64,000 nt of DNA from Sphingomonas aurea (GCF_030678875.1 NZ_JAUUDS010000001.1:186001-250000), one strand, 5' to 3'. Positions 18,511 to 28,394 are shown, counted from the first letter of the stretch. Made by a program: numbers and translations. Notes: generated by a model not told the origin, from the letters alone.

Positions 18511-20010
18511 TCAGTTGGAAAAGCCGGGCGTAGCGACGCTGTCGCCCCGCGTGCGGGAGGGCTGGGCCAGGGCGGTGACCGCCATCGGCGCCGGCGCGAC
18601 GGCCGAAACGCCCGGAGCCGGTGCGGTCGCCGGTGGCGCCATCGTCGGCACGGGGCGCTGTCCGCCGGTATCGCCCGATCCTACCTTGCCCAGCAGGATG
18701 CGCTCCGCATCGGTCGGCGCCTTGTCACCGTCGGTCGGCAGCGCGATGTCGCGCATGTTGTCGACCGGCTTTACCAGATAGGGCGTGATGATGATGACCA
18801 GCTCGGTCTCGTTGCGCTGCCAGCTGTTGGAGCGGAACAGCGAGCCCAGGATCGGCAGGTCGCCGAGGAACGGCGTCTTGTCGATCGAGTTGTTGCGGCT
18901 GTTCGACAGCAGGCCGCCGATCATCAGGCTCTGGCCCGATCCCAGCTCGACCGTCGTCTCGGCGCGGCGCGAGGTCAGGCCCGGTACGCGGGTGCCGCTG
19001 ATCGTGACCGCGTTCGAATAGTCGAGCTGCGACACCTCCGGCCGGACACGCAGCGAGATGCGGCCGTCGGACAGCACCGTCGGCGTGTAGGACAGGCTGA
19101 CGCCGTACTGCTTGTACTCGACCGAAACGGTGCCCAGGCCGCCGGCGAGCGGGATCGGGATCTCGCCGCCCGCCAGGAAGCTGCCCGTCTCGCCCGAGAG
19201 CGCGGTCAGGTTGGGATTGGCGAGCGTCGTCACCTGGCCGACCGTCTCACCCAGGTCGATCGCGCTCAGGATGTCTAGACCAAGCAGCTTGCCCGCCAGC
19301 CCGATGGTCGAGCGCTGCGATCCGATCGTGTACGTCTTGGTCCCGTCGGCGTTGAACGTGCCCGCGGACCGGCCCGAACCGATCCCGAACTGAAAGCCGC
19401 CGGTCGTATCCTTGGTCAGGATGTTGACGCCCAGGTTCTTGGTGAACCCGCGACTCACCTCGGCAATGCGAACCTGCAGGTTGACCTGCAGCGGTGTCGC
19501 GGTGCGCAGGCGGCTGAGCACCTTGGTCGAATCCCCGACGAAGGTCTGCACCAGCCGCTCGGCCTCGGCGACGTCGGCCGGTGCCTGGACCGTGCCGGTC
19601 AGCAGGACCATGCCGTTCATCGGCGTCGCGGTGATCCGCGCCTCCGGCATCGCGAGCGCCAGCATCTCGCCGACCTGGCCCAGATTGTTGCCGACCCGGA
19701 CGGTGGTGGTGAAGACCACAGCGCCGCCCTTGGCGGTGGCGGAGATGGTCGTCTCGCCGGTCTTCTTGCCGAAGACGTAGAGCTGGGTGGGCGAGCGGAC
19801 CTGCACGTCGGCGACCGTGTCGTCGGCGATGAACAGGTCGCTCATCGGACGCGACAGGGTGACCAGACGGCCGCGGCCGGTCGCCACCTCAACCACCGGC
19901 TGGCTGGCCGGGGCGGCAGTGGTCTGCGCAGCGAGCGGCGCCGGCATCGCGGCGGCGAGCGCCAGGGCCAGCCCCGCCGAAGCGGAAAGGGGGATCGTCA
20001 GGCGATGCAT
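18511..20010 (-). CDS. cpaC: Flp/Tad pilus outer-membrane secretin CpaC/RcpA
   Basis: 499 aa from the ATG at 20010, directly before a signal peptide (PLSASAGLALALAAAMPAPLAAQ). An N-terminal pilus/BON region includes VLVTLSRPMSDLFIADDTVADVQVRSP-type sequence and YVFGKKTGETTI, a BON-like part LLTGTVQAPADVAEAERLVQ, then the secretin core (VNLQVRIAEVSRGFTKNLGV, LSGETGSFLAGGEIPIP, VGLGVSYTP-like strands, ending ELVIIITPYLVKPVD). It forms the outer-membrane ring through which the pilus leaves. One-base gap from cpaB. Confidence 0.94.
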   Translation of the reverse strand: MHRLTIPLSASAGLALALAAAMPAPLAAQTTAAPASQPVVEVATGRGRLVTLSRPMSDLFIADDTVADVQVRSPTQLYVFGKKTGETTISATAKGGAVVFTTTVRVGNNLGQVGEMLALAMPEARITATPMNGMVLLTGTVQAPADVAEAERLVQTFVGDSTKVLSRLRTATPLQVNLQVRIAEVSRGFTKNLGVNILTKDTTGGFQFGIGSGRSAGTFNADGTKTYTIGSQRSTIGLAGKLLGLDILSAIDLGETVGQVTTLANPNLTALSGETGSFLAGGEIPIPLAGGLGTVSVEYKQYGVSLSYTPTVLSDGRISLRVRPEVSQLDYSNAVTISGTRVPGLTSRRAETTVELGSGQSLMIGGLLSNSRNNSIDKTPFLGDLPILGSLFRSNSWQRNETELVIIITPYLVKPVDNMRDIALPTDGDKAPTDAERILLGKVGSGDTGGQRPVPTMAPPATAPAPGVSAVAPAPMAVTALAQPSRTRGDSVATPGFSN

Positions 20011-20011
20011 C

Positions 20012-21049
20012 TTACTTACCTCCGACCGAGACGGCGGTGATGTTGTTGCCGCGGGCGATGCGCACCACGGGGCCGACGGCGACGACCGTCGCGCCGGGGA
20101 AAGCGGGGGCCGGCGCCGCGGCGGCACCGGGTGCGACCGGGCCGCCCATCGCGGCGCCGTCACCCTTGCCGGGCACCGAGCGGCGCTGGAAGCGGGACAC
20201 GTCGGCACCGGTCGCGATCGAGGCGACGCCCGACTGCGGCTGGCTGGCGATACGCACCAGCATCGCCTTCTCGGCGCGCGGATCGCCGTCGGGCATCTTC
20301 ACGCTGCCATTGGCGATCGCCTCCTCCAGCTCGGACGAGTTGTCGGCGATCGAGCGCAGCGACAGCGAGATCGAGCCGACCGTCTGCGCCACCGCCAGTT
20401 CCTCGGCGATCTTGGGCGTCACTTCGAGCGTGACGGTGGAGAAGGTGCGGACCTGGGTCTTGCCGTCGTCGCCGACCTGATTGTCGGTGCGCTGGTCGGT
20501 GGCGAGCACGCGCATGTTGCGCATGAACGTCTCCGAGACGCGCAGGGGAGGGCCGTCGCCGCCGCCAGCGACCGACTGGGTCAGGACCAGGTCGATGCGG
20601 TCGCCAGGGAACACGAAGCCGGCGACCGCCGACTGCGCCGACACCGGCACGGTCACGGCGCGCATGCCCGGCCCGAGCGCGGCGGCCAGGAAGCCGCGAT
20701 CGCCCGGCTTCACCAGCGCGCCCTGCGTCACCGGCTGACCGGCAGTGATGGCGTTGCGCACCACCGTGCCCTGCAGCGATTTCAGGTCGGCCTTGTCCTT
20801 GATGAAATAGGCGTTGTCGACCAGCTCCTTGGGCCAGGGCTGGAACTTCAGCGCACTGGCGTCCAGGATGGTGCCGACGGGCAGGGCGCGGGTCGCGACC
20901 AGCACTTCGGGGCCGCCCTGTACTGCGACGGGCTGTACCGCGGCCGCTTCCGGCGCGGCGCTGCCGGCGATCAGCGACCGGGCGATCAGGGCCGTGACGA
21001 CCGCGACCATCAGGGCACTGACCAGCAGGATGAGCTTACGACTGTCCAT
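20012..21049 (-). CDS. cpaB: Flp pilus assembly protein CpaB/RcpC
   Basis: 345 aa. One N-terminal TM (LILLVSALMVAVVTALIARSLI), then an SAF domain (EVLVATRALPVGTILDASALKFQPWP; PVTQGALVKPGDRGFLAAALGPGMRAVTVPV) and the RcpC region (VFPGDRIDLVLTQSV). RcpC/CpaB is thought to stabilise the secretin or link it to the cell wall. The C-terminus is alanine/proline-rich. It follows cpaA by 52 bp; no pilin gene fits in that gap. Confidence 0.93.
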   Translation of the reverse strand: MDSRKLILLVSALMVAVVTALIARSLIAGSAAPEAAAVQPVAVQGGPEVLVATRALPVGTILDASALKFQPWPKELVDNAYFIKDKADLKSLQGTVVRNAITAGQPVTQGALVKPGDRGFLAAALGPGMRAVTVPVSAQSAVAGFVFPGDRIDLVLTQSVAGGGDGPPLRVSETFMRNMRVLATDQRTDNQVGDDGKTQVRTFSTVTLEVTPKIAEELAVAQTVGSISLSLRSIADNSSELEEAIANGSVKMPDGDPRAEKAMLVRIASQPQSGVASIATGADVSRFQRRSVPGKGDGAAMGGPVAPGAAAAPAPAFPGATVVAVGPVVRIARGNNITAVSVGGK

Positions 21050-21101
21050 GTCTATTTCTCGCGCCTTTCCAGGGCCGTCGGAGTTGATCCGGCGTTAATC
21101 A

Positions 21102-21590
21102 TCAGCCAAATTGGTTAAGGATGGGTTCGCGAAGCGCCAGCATGCCGGCGATGGCGATCGCCACCCCGTACGGCACCTCGATCGCGGGCAGTTCGCCGCC
21201 CTGCCGCCGGCGCAGCCACAGCCGCTCGGCCAGCATCACCAGCGTCACCGCGCCGCCCGCCAGCGACATCGTCACCAGCATTCCCGCGAACAGCGGCAGC
21301 GGCAGCCACAGCGTCAGCGCCGCGATCAGCTTCACGTCGCCGCCACCCATCATGCCCAGGTGGAAGGCGAAGGCGAACACCCCGAACGCGGCCAGCGCCA
21401 GTGCCAGCTGGATCGCCGCGTCCGGCCACAGCGCCGCCCCGTTCGCCCACCACCAGAGGGGCGCGAGCAGCACGAGCGCGACGCTCTTGCGATTCGCGAT
21501 CTCGCGGGTACGCGCATCCTCGATGCCCGCCGACAGCAGCAGCGCCGCCGCCGTCAGGGCAAGGGCGATCCGGATGAAATCCCAGTCCAT
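21102..21590 (-). CDS. cpaA: prepilin peptidase CpaA (A24 family)
   Basis: 162 aa from the ATG at 21590. Polytopic membrane aspartyl protease: the two catalytic aspartates are expected in IEDARTREIAN (D25) and in GGGDVKL (D85). It lacks the N-terminal methylase domain of PilD, as expected for Flp-type peptidases. First gene of the cpa/tad unit. Upstream on the other strand begins the FAD oxidoreductase gene, 78 bp away. Confidence 0.92.
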   Translation of the reverse strand: MDWDFIRIALALTAAALLLSAGIEDARTREIANRKSVALVLLAPLWWWANGAALWPDAAIQLALALAAFGVFAFAFHLGMMGGGDVKLIAALTLWLPLPLFAGMLVTMSLAGGAVTLVMLAERLWLRRRQGGELPAIEVPYGVAIAIAGMLALREPILNQFG

Positions 21591-21668
21591 TCCGCGAGTC
21601 CTAGACGGCAGGGCTTGCGAAACCGTAACCGGTGCTCCCATGGCCCTTTTCCACCCGACCCGACCCGC

Positions 21669-22790
21669 ATGAGCGTGGCCGATCTCCTTGCCGGCCTCGG
21701 CGCGGTCGATGTCGCGATCGTCGGTGGCGGCATCGCGGGCGCCAGCCTCGCCGCCGCGCTGGCACCGCATGCCCGCGTCGTGGTGCTGGAGGGCGAATCG
21801 ATGCCCGGCCTGCACGCCACCGGGCGCTCGGCGGCCTTCTGGTCGGAAACCTATGGCGGGCCGGCGATCCAGCCGTTGACCACCGCCTCGGGGGGGGCGC
21901 TGCGCGACGGCGACTTCCTGGCGCCGCTCGGGTCGCTGCACATCGGCCGCGCGGACGATGCGGGGGCGGCGGAGGCACTGCTGGCGGCGTTCGACGGCAC
22001 CGCCGTGGACCTGGCGGCGGTCGACCCGGCCGCGCATGTTCCGGGCCTGCGTGCCGGCTGGACGGTCGGGGTGATGGAGCCGAGCTGCGCCTATATCGAC
22101 GTCGCCCGGCTCCACGCGCACTATCTGGCGGCGGCGCGGCGAGCGCGTGCGACCATCGTCGCCGATGCCGCGATCCGCGGGGCGGAGCGGCAGGGCGGCG
22201 GCTGGGCGATCGACACCGCCGCAGGGCGGATCGTGGCCGAGGTGATCGTCAACGCCGCCGGTGCCTGGGCCGATCAGGTCGCGGTCGCCGCCGGCGCGCG
22301 GCCGCTGGGGCTGAAGCCCTATCGCCGGACCATGGTGCAGTTGCGCACCGATCCGCCCGCGCCCACGACGATGCCGCTGGTGGTCGATCTGGCGGGCCGC
22401 TTCTACTTCAAGCCCGAATCCGGTGGGCGGCTGTGGCTGTCGCCGCACGACGAGGTGCCGACCAGCCCCTGCGACGCGCAGCCCGAGGAGATCGACATCG
22501 CCCTTGCGGTCGACCGGTTCGAAGGCGCGGTCGACTGGCAGGTGACGGCGGTCGAGCGCAGCTGGGCGGGGCTGCGGACCTTCGCGCCCGACCGGCTACC
22601 CGTCTATGGCTATGCCGAGCGCGGCTTCTTCTGGTGCGCGGGGCAGGGCGGTTTCGGCATCCAGACCGCGCCGGCGGCGGCGCAGATGGCCGCCTCGCTG
22701 CTGCTCGGCCGGGTGCCGGACGTGCCCGGCGTCGACCCCGATCGCTACTCACCGGCTCGGTTCGATGATAAGGACCGTGCATCGGATTGA
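21669..22790 (+). CDS. FAD-dependent oxidoreductase (DAO family)
   Basis: 373 aa. N-terminal Rossmann motif VDVAIVGGGIAGASLAAAL (residues 13-31) and the ATG motif NAAGAWADQVA near 195; C-terminal FAD contact WCAGQGGFGIQTAPAAA. The layout is that of the D-amino-acid oxidase/glycine oxidase/sarcosine oxidase superfamily. TGRSAAFWSETYGG resembles the branch that includes D-arginine dehydrogenase, but the substrate is not certain. The ATG at 21669 is chosen because it begins just before the nucleotide fold. Confidence 0.88.
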   Translation: MSVADLLAGLGAVDVAIVGGGIAGASLAAALAPHARVVVLEGESMPGLHATGRSAAFWSETYGGPAIQPLTTASGGALRDGDFLAPLGSLHIGRADDAGAAEALLAAFDGTAVDLAAVDPAAHVPGLRAGWTVGVMEPSCAYIDVARLHAHYLAAARRARATIVADAAIRGAERQGGGWAIDTAAGRIVAEVIVNAAGAWADQVAVAAGARPLGLKPYRRTMVQLRTDPPAPTTMPLVVDLAGRFYFKPESGGRLWLSPHDEVPTSPCDAQPEEIDIALAVDRFEGAVDWQVTAVERSWAGLRTFAPDRLPVYGYAERGFFWCAGQGGFGIQTAPAAAQMAASLLLGRVPDVPGVDPDRYSPARFDDKDRASD

Positions 22791-22800
22791 GGAGGCGAAG

Positions 22801-22977
22801 ATGGCGCACAAATTCGTGATCGAGAAGAACAAGGCCGGCGAGTTCGTCGCCAAGTTTAAGCACAACAGCGAGACGATCTTCTGGACCGAAGGCTATACGA
22901 GCAAGGCCAGCGCCCGCAACGCCATCGCCTCGATCCTGAAGAACGGGCCTGCCGCTGCGGTCGAGGAGGCGGAGTAA
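22801..22977 (+). CDS. YegP family protein (DUF1508)
   Basis: 58 aa. The single small alpha/beta repeat unit is complete: FVIEKNKAGEFVAKFKHNSETIFWTEGYTSKASARNAIASILKNG, the DUF1508 pattern of a strand pair, the GYTSKASA turn and a helix. E. coli YegP has two such units in tandem, whereas here there is one. The ATG at 22801 has a good GAGG site and lies 10 bp after the oxidoreductase stop. Function unknown. Confidence 0.85.
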   Translation: MAHKFVIEKNKAGEFVAKFKHNSETIFWTEGYTSKASARNAIASILKNGPAAAVEEAE

Positions 22978-23053
22978 CCGAACCGTCTCTGATGGTTAAC
23001 AGTGACGTCATGGCACCGGACTACCGCGGCGGCGAGCCGATGGGAGATGTGCC

Positions 23054-23839
23054 GTGCCGAAGATCGCTACGCTGTTCGCAACATTGCTGGCGGCGGCGTC
23101 CGCCATGCCCGCGCAGGCGGCATCGTTCCTGTTCATCCGCCATGCCGAAAGCACCGCCAATGCGGGCACCGCCGCCACCCCGCAGGAGGCGCTGGACCCG
23201 CCGCTGACCGCGCTGGGCCAGCAGCAGGCGATCGACCTGGCCAAGGTGCTGGCGAGCTATAATGTCACCAGCATCTACACCAGCGCCTATCAGCGCACGC
23301 AGAAGACGATCGCGCCGACGGCCGCGCTGTTCGGGCTGACCCCGACCATCGATGCGCGCACCAACGAATGGTATTACGGCGACGCCAAGAGCCTGTCCGA
23401 CGTGAGCAACGCGCAACTCTATGGCGTGATCGGTGCCTGGGCGGCGGGCAATACCGCCGCCAAGACGGACCTGCCCAACGCCGAGTCGCTCGATGATCTC
23501 GCCGCCCGCGTCCTGCCGGCGTGGCAGGAGATCATCGACGCGCATCGCAACGACACCGGCACGATCGTCATCGTCGGGCATGGTGCGGAAACCGGCTTCG
23601 TCATGCCGTATTTCGCCAGGAACGTCAGTTCCGGCTTCGCCTTCGCCAACGGCATGCGCAACACCGGCATCATCCAGGTCGAACTGGTGGGCGGCCAGCC
23701 CTATGTCACCAACTGGCAGGGTACGGCGCTCGCCGTGCCCGAACCCGCCAGCTGGGCGATGATGCTGACCGGCTTCGGCGCCATCGGCTATGTGATGCGC
23801 CGCCGGCGCCGGGTCGCCACGCGGGTCAGCTTCGCCTGA
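23054..23839 (+). CDS. exported histidine phosphatase with PEP-CTERM sorting tail
   Basis: 261 aa, GTG start at 23054. Signal peptide residues 1-22 (LFATLLAAASAMPAQA). The phosphoglycerate-mutase-like fold has the catalytic RHAESTANAG (H30), LTALGQQQAIDLA, a second RT pair (YQRTQKT), E in NEWYYGD and the second histidine in IVGHGAETG. The C-terminus PEPASWAMMLTGFGAIGY, followed by an arginine cluster, is the PEP-CTERM anchor of sphingomonads: PEP box, one TM helix, basic end. It is therefore expected to be handled by an exosortase and attached at the cell surface. Substrate unknown. Confidence 0.88.
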   Translation: MPKIATLFATLLAAASAMPAQAASFLFIRHAESTANAGTAATPQEALDPPLTALGQQQAIDLAKVLASYNVTSIYTSAYQRTQKTIAPTAALFGLTPTIDARTNEWYYGDAKSLSDVSNAQLYGVIGAWAAGNTAAKTDLPNAESLDDLAARVLPAWQEIIDAHRNDTGTIVIVGHGAETGFVMPYFARNVSSGFAFANGMRNTGIIQVELVGGQPYVTNWQGTALAVPEPASWAMMLTGFGAIGYVMRRRRRVATRVSFA

Positions 23840-23862
23840 CCCCTGTCATCAGCGGTAGGGTG

Positions 23863-24312
23863 CTACCGCCGCCCGGCCACCACCGCCGCGTCGCTCGCCA
23901 GCTTGTCGGCGCGCTCGTTGTCGGGGTGGCCGGCATGGCCCTTGACCCATTTCCAGTCGATCTTGTGGCGTTTGGCGGCTTCCAGCAGCGCCTGCCACAG
24001 TTCGGCATTCTTCACCGGCTTCTTGTCGGCGGTCTTCCAGCCGTTGCGCTGCCAGCCATGGATCCACTTGGTCAGGCCGTCCATGACGTAGCGGCTGTCG
24101 GTGGAGAGCTTAACCGTGCAGGGTCGCGTCAGGGCGTTCAGCGCCTCGATCGCCGCGGTCAGCTCCATGCGGTTGTTGGTGGTCAGCGGCTCGCCGCCCG
24201 ACAATTCCTTCTCGGCAGTGCCGAACCGGATCAGCGCGCCCCAGCCGCCGGGGCCGGGATTGCCCTTGCACGCACCATCGGTGGCGATTTCCACCACATT
24301 CTCTTCACTCAT
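23863..24312 (-). CDS. rnhA: ribonuclease HI
   Basis: 149 aa, normal length. It degrades the RNA strand of RNA-DNA hybrids. Catalytic carboxylates: D in [19 protein letters not shown] in [14 protein letters not shown] in [12 protein letters not shown] and D in [12 protein letters not shown]. The ATG overlaps the thrB stop (ATGA), and the order ispH-thrB-rnhA is a common alphaproteobacterial operon. Confidence 0.97.
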   Translation of the reverse strand: MSEENVVEIATDGACKGNPGPGGWGALIRFGTAEKELSGGEPLTTNNRMELTAAIEALNALTRPCTVKLSTDSRYVMDGLTKWIHGWQRNGWKTADKKPVKNAELWQALLEAAKRHKIDWKWVKGHAGHPDNERADKLASDAAVVAGRR

Positions 24313-25268
24313 GCCGTCCGCGTCGCCAATACTGGATCATAATGATGGAGCCGGCGCATGTACGCCAGCGGGTCCTTGCGCGTCACCAGCGCATCGGCCG
24401 GCGTATTCAGCCAGTCCCAGGCACGCGACAGCGCGAAGCGGATGCAGGCGCCGCTCGCCAGCGTGGTGAAATGGGCCCGCTCGGCAGCGGACAAGGGGAA
24501 ATGCGTCTCGTATCCGCGCAGCAGCGCGTCGCCGACCCCCGCATCGTACCCGCGCCCGTCGCCGCGGAACGACCAGGCGGTGTGCATGATCGCGAGATCA
24601 TAGGCGCGGATGTCGGTGCAGGCGAAATAGAAGTCGATCAGCCCCGTCACCGCCTCGCCCAGCATCAGGACGTTGTCCGGAAACAGGTCGGCATGGATGA
24701 CGCTGCGGTCGAGGGCATCGCCGGGCCAGCGCGCGACGACATGGTCGATCGCCTCGGCCAAATCGTCGTGCAGCCCCGGCGCGATCTGGTCGAGCGCGCG
24801 GCCGCAGCGCTCGAACAGGGGACGCCAAGCCTCGACGCCCATCGTATTGGGCCGCTCGCCGGTGAAATCGCCGACCGCACCGTGCAGCCGGCCGAGCGCG
24901 GATGCGGCGGCCTCCGCCTGCGCCGCGCTCGGGTGCGACACCGATACGCCGGTCAGGAAGCGGATCAGGCAGGCCGGGCGCCCCTGAAGCTCGTGGATCA
25001 CGCGATCCTGCAGGTCGGGCACCGCGGGCGGCACCGGCAGCCCCTTGGCCGCGACATGGTCGAGCAGGTCGAGGAAGAAGGGCAGGTCGCCCGCCGCCAC
25101 CCGCTTCTCGTAAAGCGTCAGGATGAAGCGGTCGCGATCGGTGTCGACCAGGTAGTTGGAGTTCTCCACCCCTTCGGCAATGCCCTTGGCCGACACCAGC
25201 GCGCCGACATTGAACCCGCTCAGGAAGTCGGCCAGCGCCTCGGCGGAGACCTGCGTGTAGACGGCCAT
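24309..25268 (-). CDS. thrB: homoserine kinase (APH-fold type)
   Basis: 319 aa. Phosphorylates L-homoserine in threonine synthesis. This is the aminoglycoside-phosphotransferase-fold ThrB of alphaproteobacteria, not the GHMP kinase of E. coli: [36 protein letters not shown], the catalytic loop [14 protein letters not shown] with HxDxxxxN, and [18 protein letters not shown]. It lies 10 bp after ispH and overlaps rnhA. Confidence 0.95.
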   Translation of the reverse strand: MAVYTQVSAEALADFLSGFNVGALVSAKGIAEGVENSNYLVDTDRDRFILTLYEKRVAAGDLPFFLDLLDHVAAKGLPVPPAVPDLQDRVIHELQGRPACLIRFLTGVSVSHPSAAQAEAAASALGRLHGAVGDFTGERPNTMGVEAWRPLFERCGRALDQIAPGLHDDLAEAIDHVVARWPGDALDRSVIHADLFPDNVLMLGEAVTGLIDFYFACTDIRAYDLAIMHTAWSFRGDGRGYDAGVGDALLRGYETHFPLSAAERAHFTTLASGACIRFALSRAWDWLNTPADALVTRKDPLAYMRRLHHYDPVLATRTA

Positions 25269-25278
25269 GCGCGGGGCG

Positions 25279-26238
25279 TCAGGCTGCGGCGTCGAGGTCG
25301 CGGGGCAGCTTGAACGCGATCGTCTCGCGCGTGGTTTCCTCTTCGCGCTCCGTCACTGCGTAGCGCTCACCCAGCCGCTCGACCAGCTCGCGCACCAGCA
25401 GCTCGGGCGCGGAGGCGCCCGCGGTCAGGCCCAGCGTGCCGACTCCGATCAGGAAATCCCAGTCCAGGTCGGCCGCCCGCTGGATCAGGCGGGCGGGAAC
25501 GCCCTCGCGCTCCGCCACCTCGACCAGCCGGACCGAGTTGGACGAATTGGGCGCGCCGATCACCAGCATCGCGTCGCACTGGCCCGCGATCGCCTTCACC
25601 GCCGCCTGACGGTTCGAGGTGGCGTAGCAGATGTCCTCGCCGCGCGGCGCCTGCATCAGCGGGAAGCGGCGCTGCAGCACCGCGACCACCGCGGCGGTGT
25701 CGTCGACCGACAGGGTGGTCTGGGTCAGGAAGGCGAGGTTGGCGGGATCGGGCGGCACGAACGCCTCCGCGTCCTCCACCGTCTCGATCAGGCTCATGTC
25801 GCCGGCGGGCACCTGGCCGAAGGTGCCGATCACCTCCGGATGGCCGGCATGGCCGATGAAAATGATGTGGCGCCCGGCCGCGACCAGTCGTTCGGCCTGG
25901 CGATGCACCTTCGACACCAGCGGGCAGGTGGCGTCGAGATAGTCGAGCCCGCGACTCTGTGCCGCCGCCGGCACCGACTTGGGCACGCCATGGGCGGAGA
26001 AGACGACCGGCTTGCCGTCGGGCACCTCGTCCAGATCCTCGACGAAGATCGCCCCCATCGATTTCAGCCGGTCGACGACGAACTTGTTGTGGACGATCTC
26101 GTGCCGGACATAAACGGGCGCACCGTGCTTCTCGATCGCCAGTTCGACGATGCGGATGGCGCGGTCGACCCCGGCGCAGAAGCCGCGTGGGGCGGCGATC
26201 AGGAGGTCGAGCGGAAGCTTGGGCGAGGGGGCCTGCAT
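25279..26238 (-). CDS. ispH: 4-hydroxy-3-methylbut-2-enyl diphosphate reductase
   Basis: 319 aa from the ATG at 26238. Last enzyme of the MEP isoprenoid pathway, an Fe-S protein that makes IPP and DMAPP. The three cluster-binding cysteines are in [25 protein letters not shown] and [12 protein letters not shown]; conserved FSAHGVP, the TQTTLS block and [15 protein letters not shown] are present. First gene of ispH-thrB-rnhA; divergent from the lipoprotein gene at 26323. Confidence 0.97.
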   Translation of the reverse strand: MQAPSPKLPLDLLIAAPRGFCAGVDRAIRIVELAIEKHGAPVYVRHEIVHNKFVVDRLKSMGAIFVEDLDEVPDGKPVVFSAHGVPKSVPAAAQSRGLDYLDATCPLVSKVHRQAERLVAAGRHIIFIGHAGHPEVIGTFGQVPAGDMSLIETVEDAEAFVPPDPANLAFLTQTTLSVDDTAAVVAVLQRRFPLMQAPRGEDICYATSNRQAAVKAIAGQCDAMLVIGAPNSSNSVRLVEVAEREGVPARLIQRAADLDWDFLIGVGTLGLTAGASAPELLVRELVERLGERYAVTEREEETTRETIAFKLPRDLDAAA

Positions 26239-26322
26239 GGCCCCGGCCTTACGCGATTGCTTGCGCGGGTCCAAGCCGGTTCCTATGGCGGGCCGACTGG
26301 CCCAGCAAAGGTACGCGTTTCC

Positions 26323-26970
26323 GTGAAAGCACCGCTTCTCTTCTCCGCCGCTGCGATGTCGGCAATGGGCCTGGTGGCGGGCTGTGCCCGGACGGGCGAG
26401 ATCGACGCGACCGGCGGCATCACCGCGGTGCGCTCTGCCTGCCCGGTGGTCGGTCAGCCGGCCGGCACCGGCGACGTCACCCTGTTCGACCCTCCCGCCA
26501 GCCAGGATGCGACTGCGATCGACGTGACGGCGGCCATGACCAATGTGCGCGGCACCTGCGACGAGGCCGGCGAGGAGATCGTGACCACCGTCACCTTCGA
26601 CGTGCTCGCCCGGCGCACCCGCACCGATGGACCGCGCGACGTGCAGTTGCCCTTCTACATCGCGGTGGTGCGCGGCGGCACCGCGGTGGTCGCCAAGCGG
26701 GTCGCGACCGTCAACGTCCATTTCGACGCCGGCCAGGCACGCGCCAGCACGCGCGGCACGGCCAGCACCAGCGTCGCCAGGTCCGCCGCCACCCTGCCGG
26801 CCGAGGTGCGCGAACGGCTGACCCGCCGCCGCAAGGCAGGCGACGAGGATGCCGCGGTCGATCCGCTCGCCCAGCCCGAGGTGCGCCGCGCCGTGCTGTC
26901 CGCCAGTTTCGAGGCGCTGGTCGGCTTCCAGCTGACCGACGCGCAGCTGAAGTACAACGTCACCCGTTGA
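26323..26970 (+). CDS. putative lipoprotein of unknown function
   Basis: 215 aa from the GTG at 26323. The signal peptide [17 protein letters not shown] ends in a lipobox (LVAGC), so the mature protein should be lipid-anchored. The body is beta-rich without a domain I recognise ([53 protein letters not shown]), followed by a basic helical segment and [17 protein letters not shown]. The stop overlaps the start of the acyltransferase (TGATG), so the two are coupled. Confidence 0.75.
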   Translation: MKAPLLFSAAAMSAMGLVAGCARTGEIDATGGITAVRSACPVVGQPAGTGDVTLFDPPASQDATAIDVTAAMTNVRGTCDEAGEEIVTTVTFDVLARRTRTDGPRDVQLPFYIAVVRGGTAVVAKRVATVNVHFDAGQARASTRGTASTSVARSAATLPAEVRERLTRRRKAGDEDAAVDPLAQPEVRRAVLSASFEALVGFQLTDAQLKYNVTR

Positions 26971-28127
26971 TGCCCGACACGCTTTCGGCCGCGACATCGA
27001 CGAGCGCGGTCGCGCCGGGCAAGCGCCACTATGCAATACTCGACGGGCTGCGCGGCGTCGCCGCCGTCATGGTCGTGATCTTCCACCTGTTCGAGGCCTA
27101 TGCCGGCGGCGATTCGCACCGGCAGATCGTCAACCACGGGTATCTGGCCGTCGACTTCTTCTTCCTGCTGTCCGGCTTCGTCATCGCCTATGCCTATGAC
27201 GATCGCTGGGGCGGGATGACGCTGCGGGAATTCTTTACCCGGCGGCTGATCCGGTTGCAGCCGATGATCGTGCTCGGCAGCCTGATCGGCGCGGTGCTGT
27301 TCTACACCCAGGCGGGCCGCTACTTCCCGCTGATCGCCGCCACCCCGGTCTGGCAGATGCTGCTGGTCATGCTGCTCGGCATGACCCTGCTGCCGCTGCC
27401 GCCATCGCTCGACATTCGGGGGTGGGACGAGATGCATCCGCTGAACGGCCCGGCCTGGTCGCTGTTCTTCGAATATGTCGCCAACATCGCCTACGCGCTC
27501 GGGATGCGCCGCCTGTCGAACCGCGTGGTCGCGCTGCTGCTGGTGCCCGCTGCGGCGCTGCTGGCCGACGTCGCGGTGTTCGGGCCACGCGGAGACCTGG
27601 TCGGCGGCTGGGCGCTTGACGCCGGCGGTCTCAAGATCGGTTTCGCGCGGCTGACCTTTCCATTTCTGGCGGGCATGCTGCTGATGCGGACGGGCTGGCG
27701 CCTGCCGCTGCGTCACGGCTTCGCGATCTGCGCGGTACTGCTTGCCGCCGCGCTCGCGCTGCCTCGGGTCGGAGGTGTGGGGCAGGACTGGATGAACGGC
27801 CTGTACGAGGTCGGCTGCGTTGTCCTCCTCTTCCCGCTGATCGTGGCGATCGGCGCGGGGCAGTTGGAGGCGGAAGGCCGGTCGGTGCGGATCGCGCGGG
27901 TGTTCGGCGACCTGTCCTACCCGCTCTACATCACCCATTATCCGCTGGTGTATCTCTACACCGCCTGGGTGGTGGACAACGGCATTCCGCAGGAGACCGG
28001 CGCCATCGTCGGCGCAGCGACGCTGGCAGCGGCACTGGCCATCGCCTGGGCCAGCCTGCGCTTCTACGACGCGCCGATCCGGCGGCGACTTGCGCAGCGT
28101 TTCCTCAGGGCGCGCAATCACGCTTGA
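26970..28127 (+). CDS. acyltransferase 3 family integral membrane protein (OafA-like)
   Basis: 385 aa with about ten TM helices. The signature [21 protein letters not shown] (catalytic-type histidine in the first TM region) and [16 protein letters not shown] identify acyltransferase family 3, which moves acyl groups onto extracytoplasmic sugars, lipids or peptides; [19 protein letters not shown] near the C-terminus is also typical. No fused SGNH domain. It starts inside the stop codon of the preceding lipoprotein gene. The acceptor is unknown. Confidence 0.9.
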   Translation: MPDTLSAATSTSAVAPGKRHYAILDGLRGVAAVMVVIFHLFEAYAGGDSHRQIVNHGYLAVDFFFLLSGFVIAYAYDDRWGGMTLREFFTRRLIRLQPMIVLGSLIGAVLFYTQAGRYFPLIAATPVWQMLLVMLLGMTLLPLPPSLDIRGWDEMHPLNGPAWSLFFEYVANIAYALGMRRLSNRVVALLLVPAAALLADVAVFGPRGDLVGGWALDAGGLKIGFARLTFPFLAGMLLMRTGWRLPLRHGFAICAVLLAAALALPRVGGVGQDWMNGLYEVGCVVLLFPLIVAIGAGQLEAEGRSVRIARVFGDLSYPLYITHYPLVYLYTAWVVDNGIPQETGAIVGAATLAAALAIAWASLRFYDAPIRRRLAQRFLRARNHA

Positions 28128-28170
28128 CGGCAGGCGCGGCGCTGGCCACAGGCCGGACCGTCGACGCCAC

Positions 28171-28394
28171 GCGCGGGAGAGTGCCCCTTTCCCCGGCCCC
28201 AACGAAGTATCGCTTCGATGGGCCGGTCAGGGGCCGCCGAAGGAGCAACCACCCCGGAATCTCTCAGGCATCAGGGACCGCGCGAGGATATACGACACTC
28301 TGGAAAGCGCCGCTGCCTTTCAGGCGGCCGGCCACCGAAGGGGTAACCTTGGCATAGGCCGGGGGAAAGCTCTCAGGTTTCGTGACAGAGGGGG
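28171..28394 (+). promoter_or_regulatory. tandem glycine riboswitch upstream of gcvT
   Basis: Two aptamer-like units in series. The first has GGGAGAG at 28175-28181, CCGAAGGAGCAAC (28237-28249) and CTCTCAGGCA at 28261-28270. The second begins near ACTCTGGAAAGCGC (28297-28310) and has CCGAAGGGGTAAC (28335-28347), GCTCTCAGG and the closing GACAGAGGGG at 28384-28393. These are the conserved cores of the cooperative tandem glycine riboswitch, which usually turns on glycine cleavage genes at high glycine. The second aptamer ends 63 bp before the gcvT start, leaving room for an expression platform that acts on translation or termination. Confidence 0.92.

Noticed and set aside
21591..22448. Upstream extension of the prepilin peptidase frame across the FAD oxidoreductase gene
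   Set aside because: The extension is antisense to a clear oxidoreductase; the true start is the ATG at 21590 before the first TM helix.
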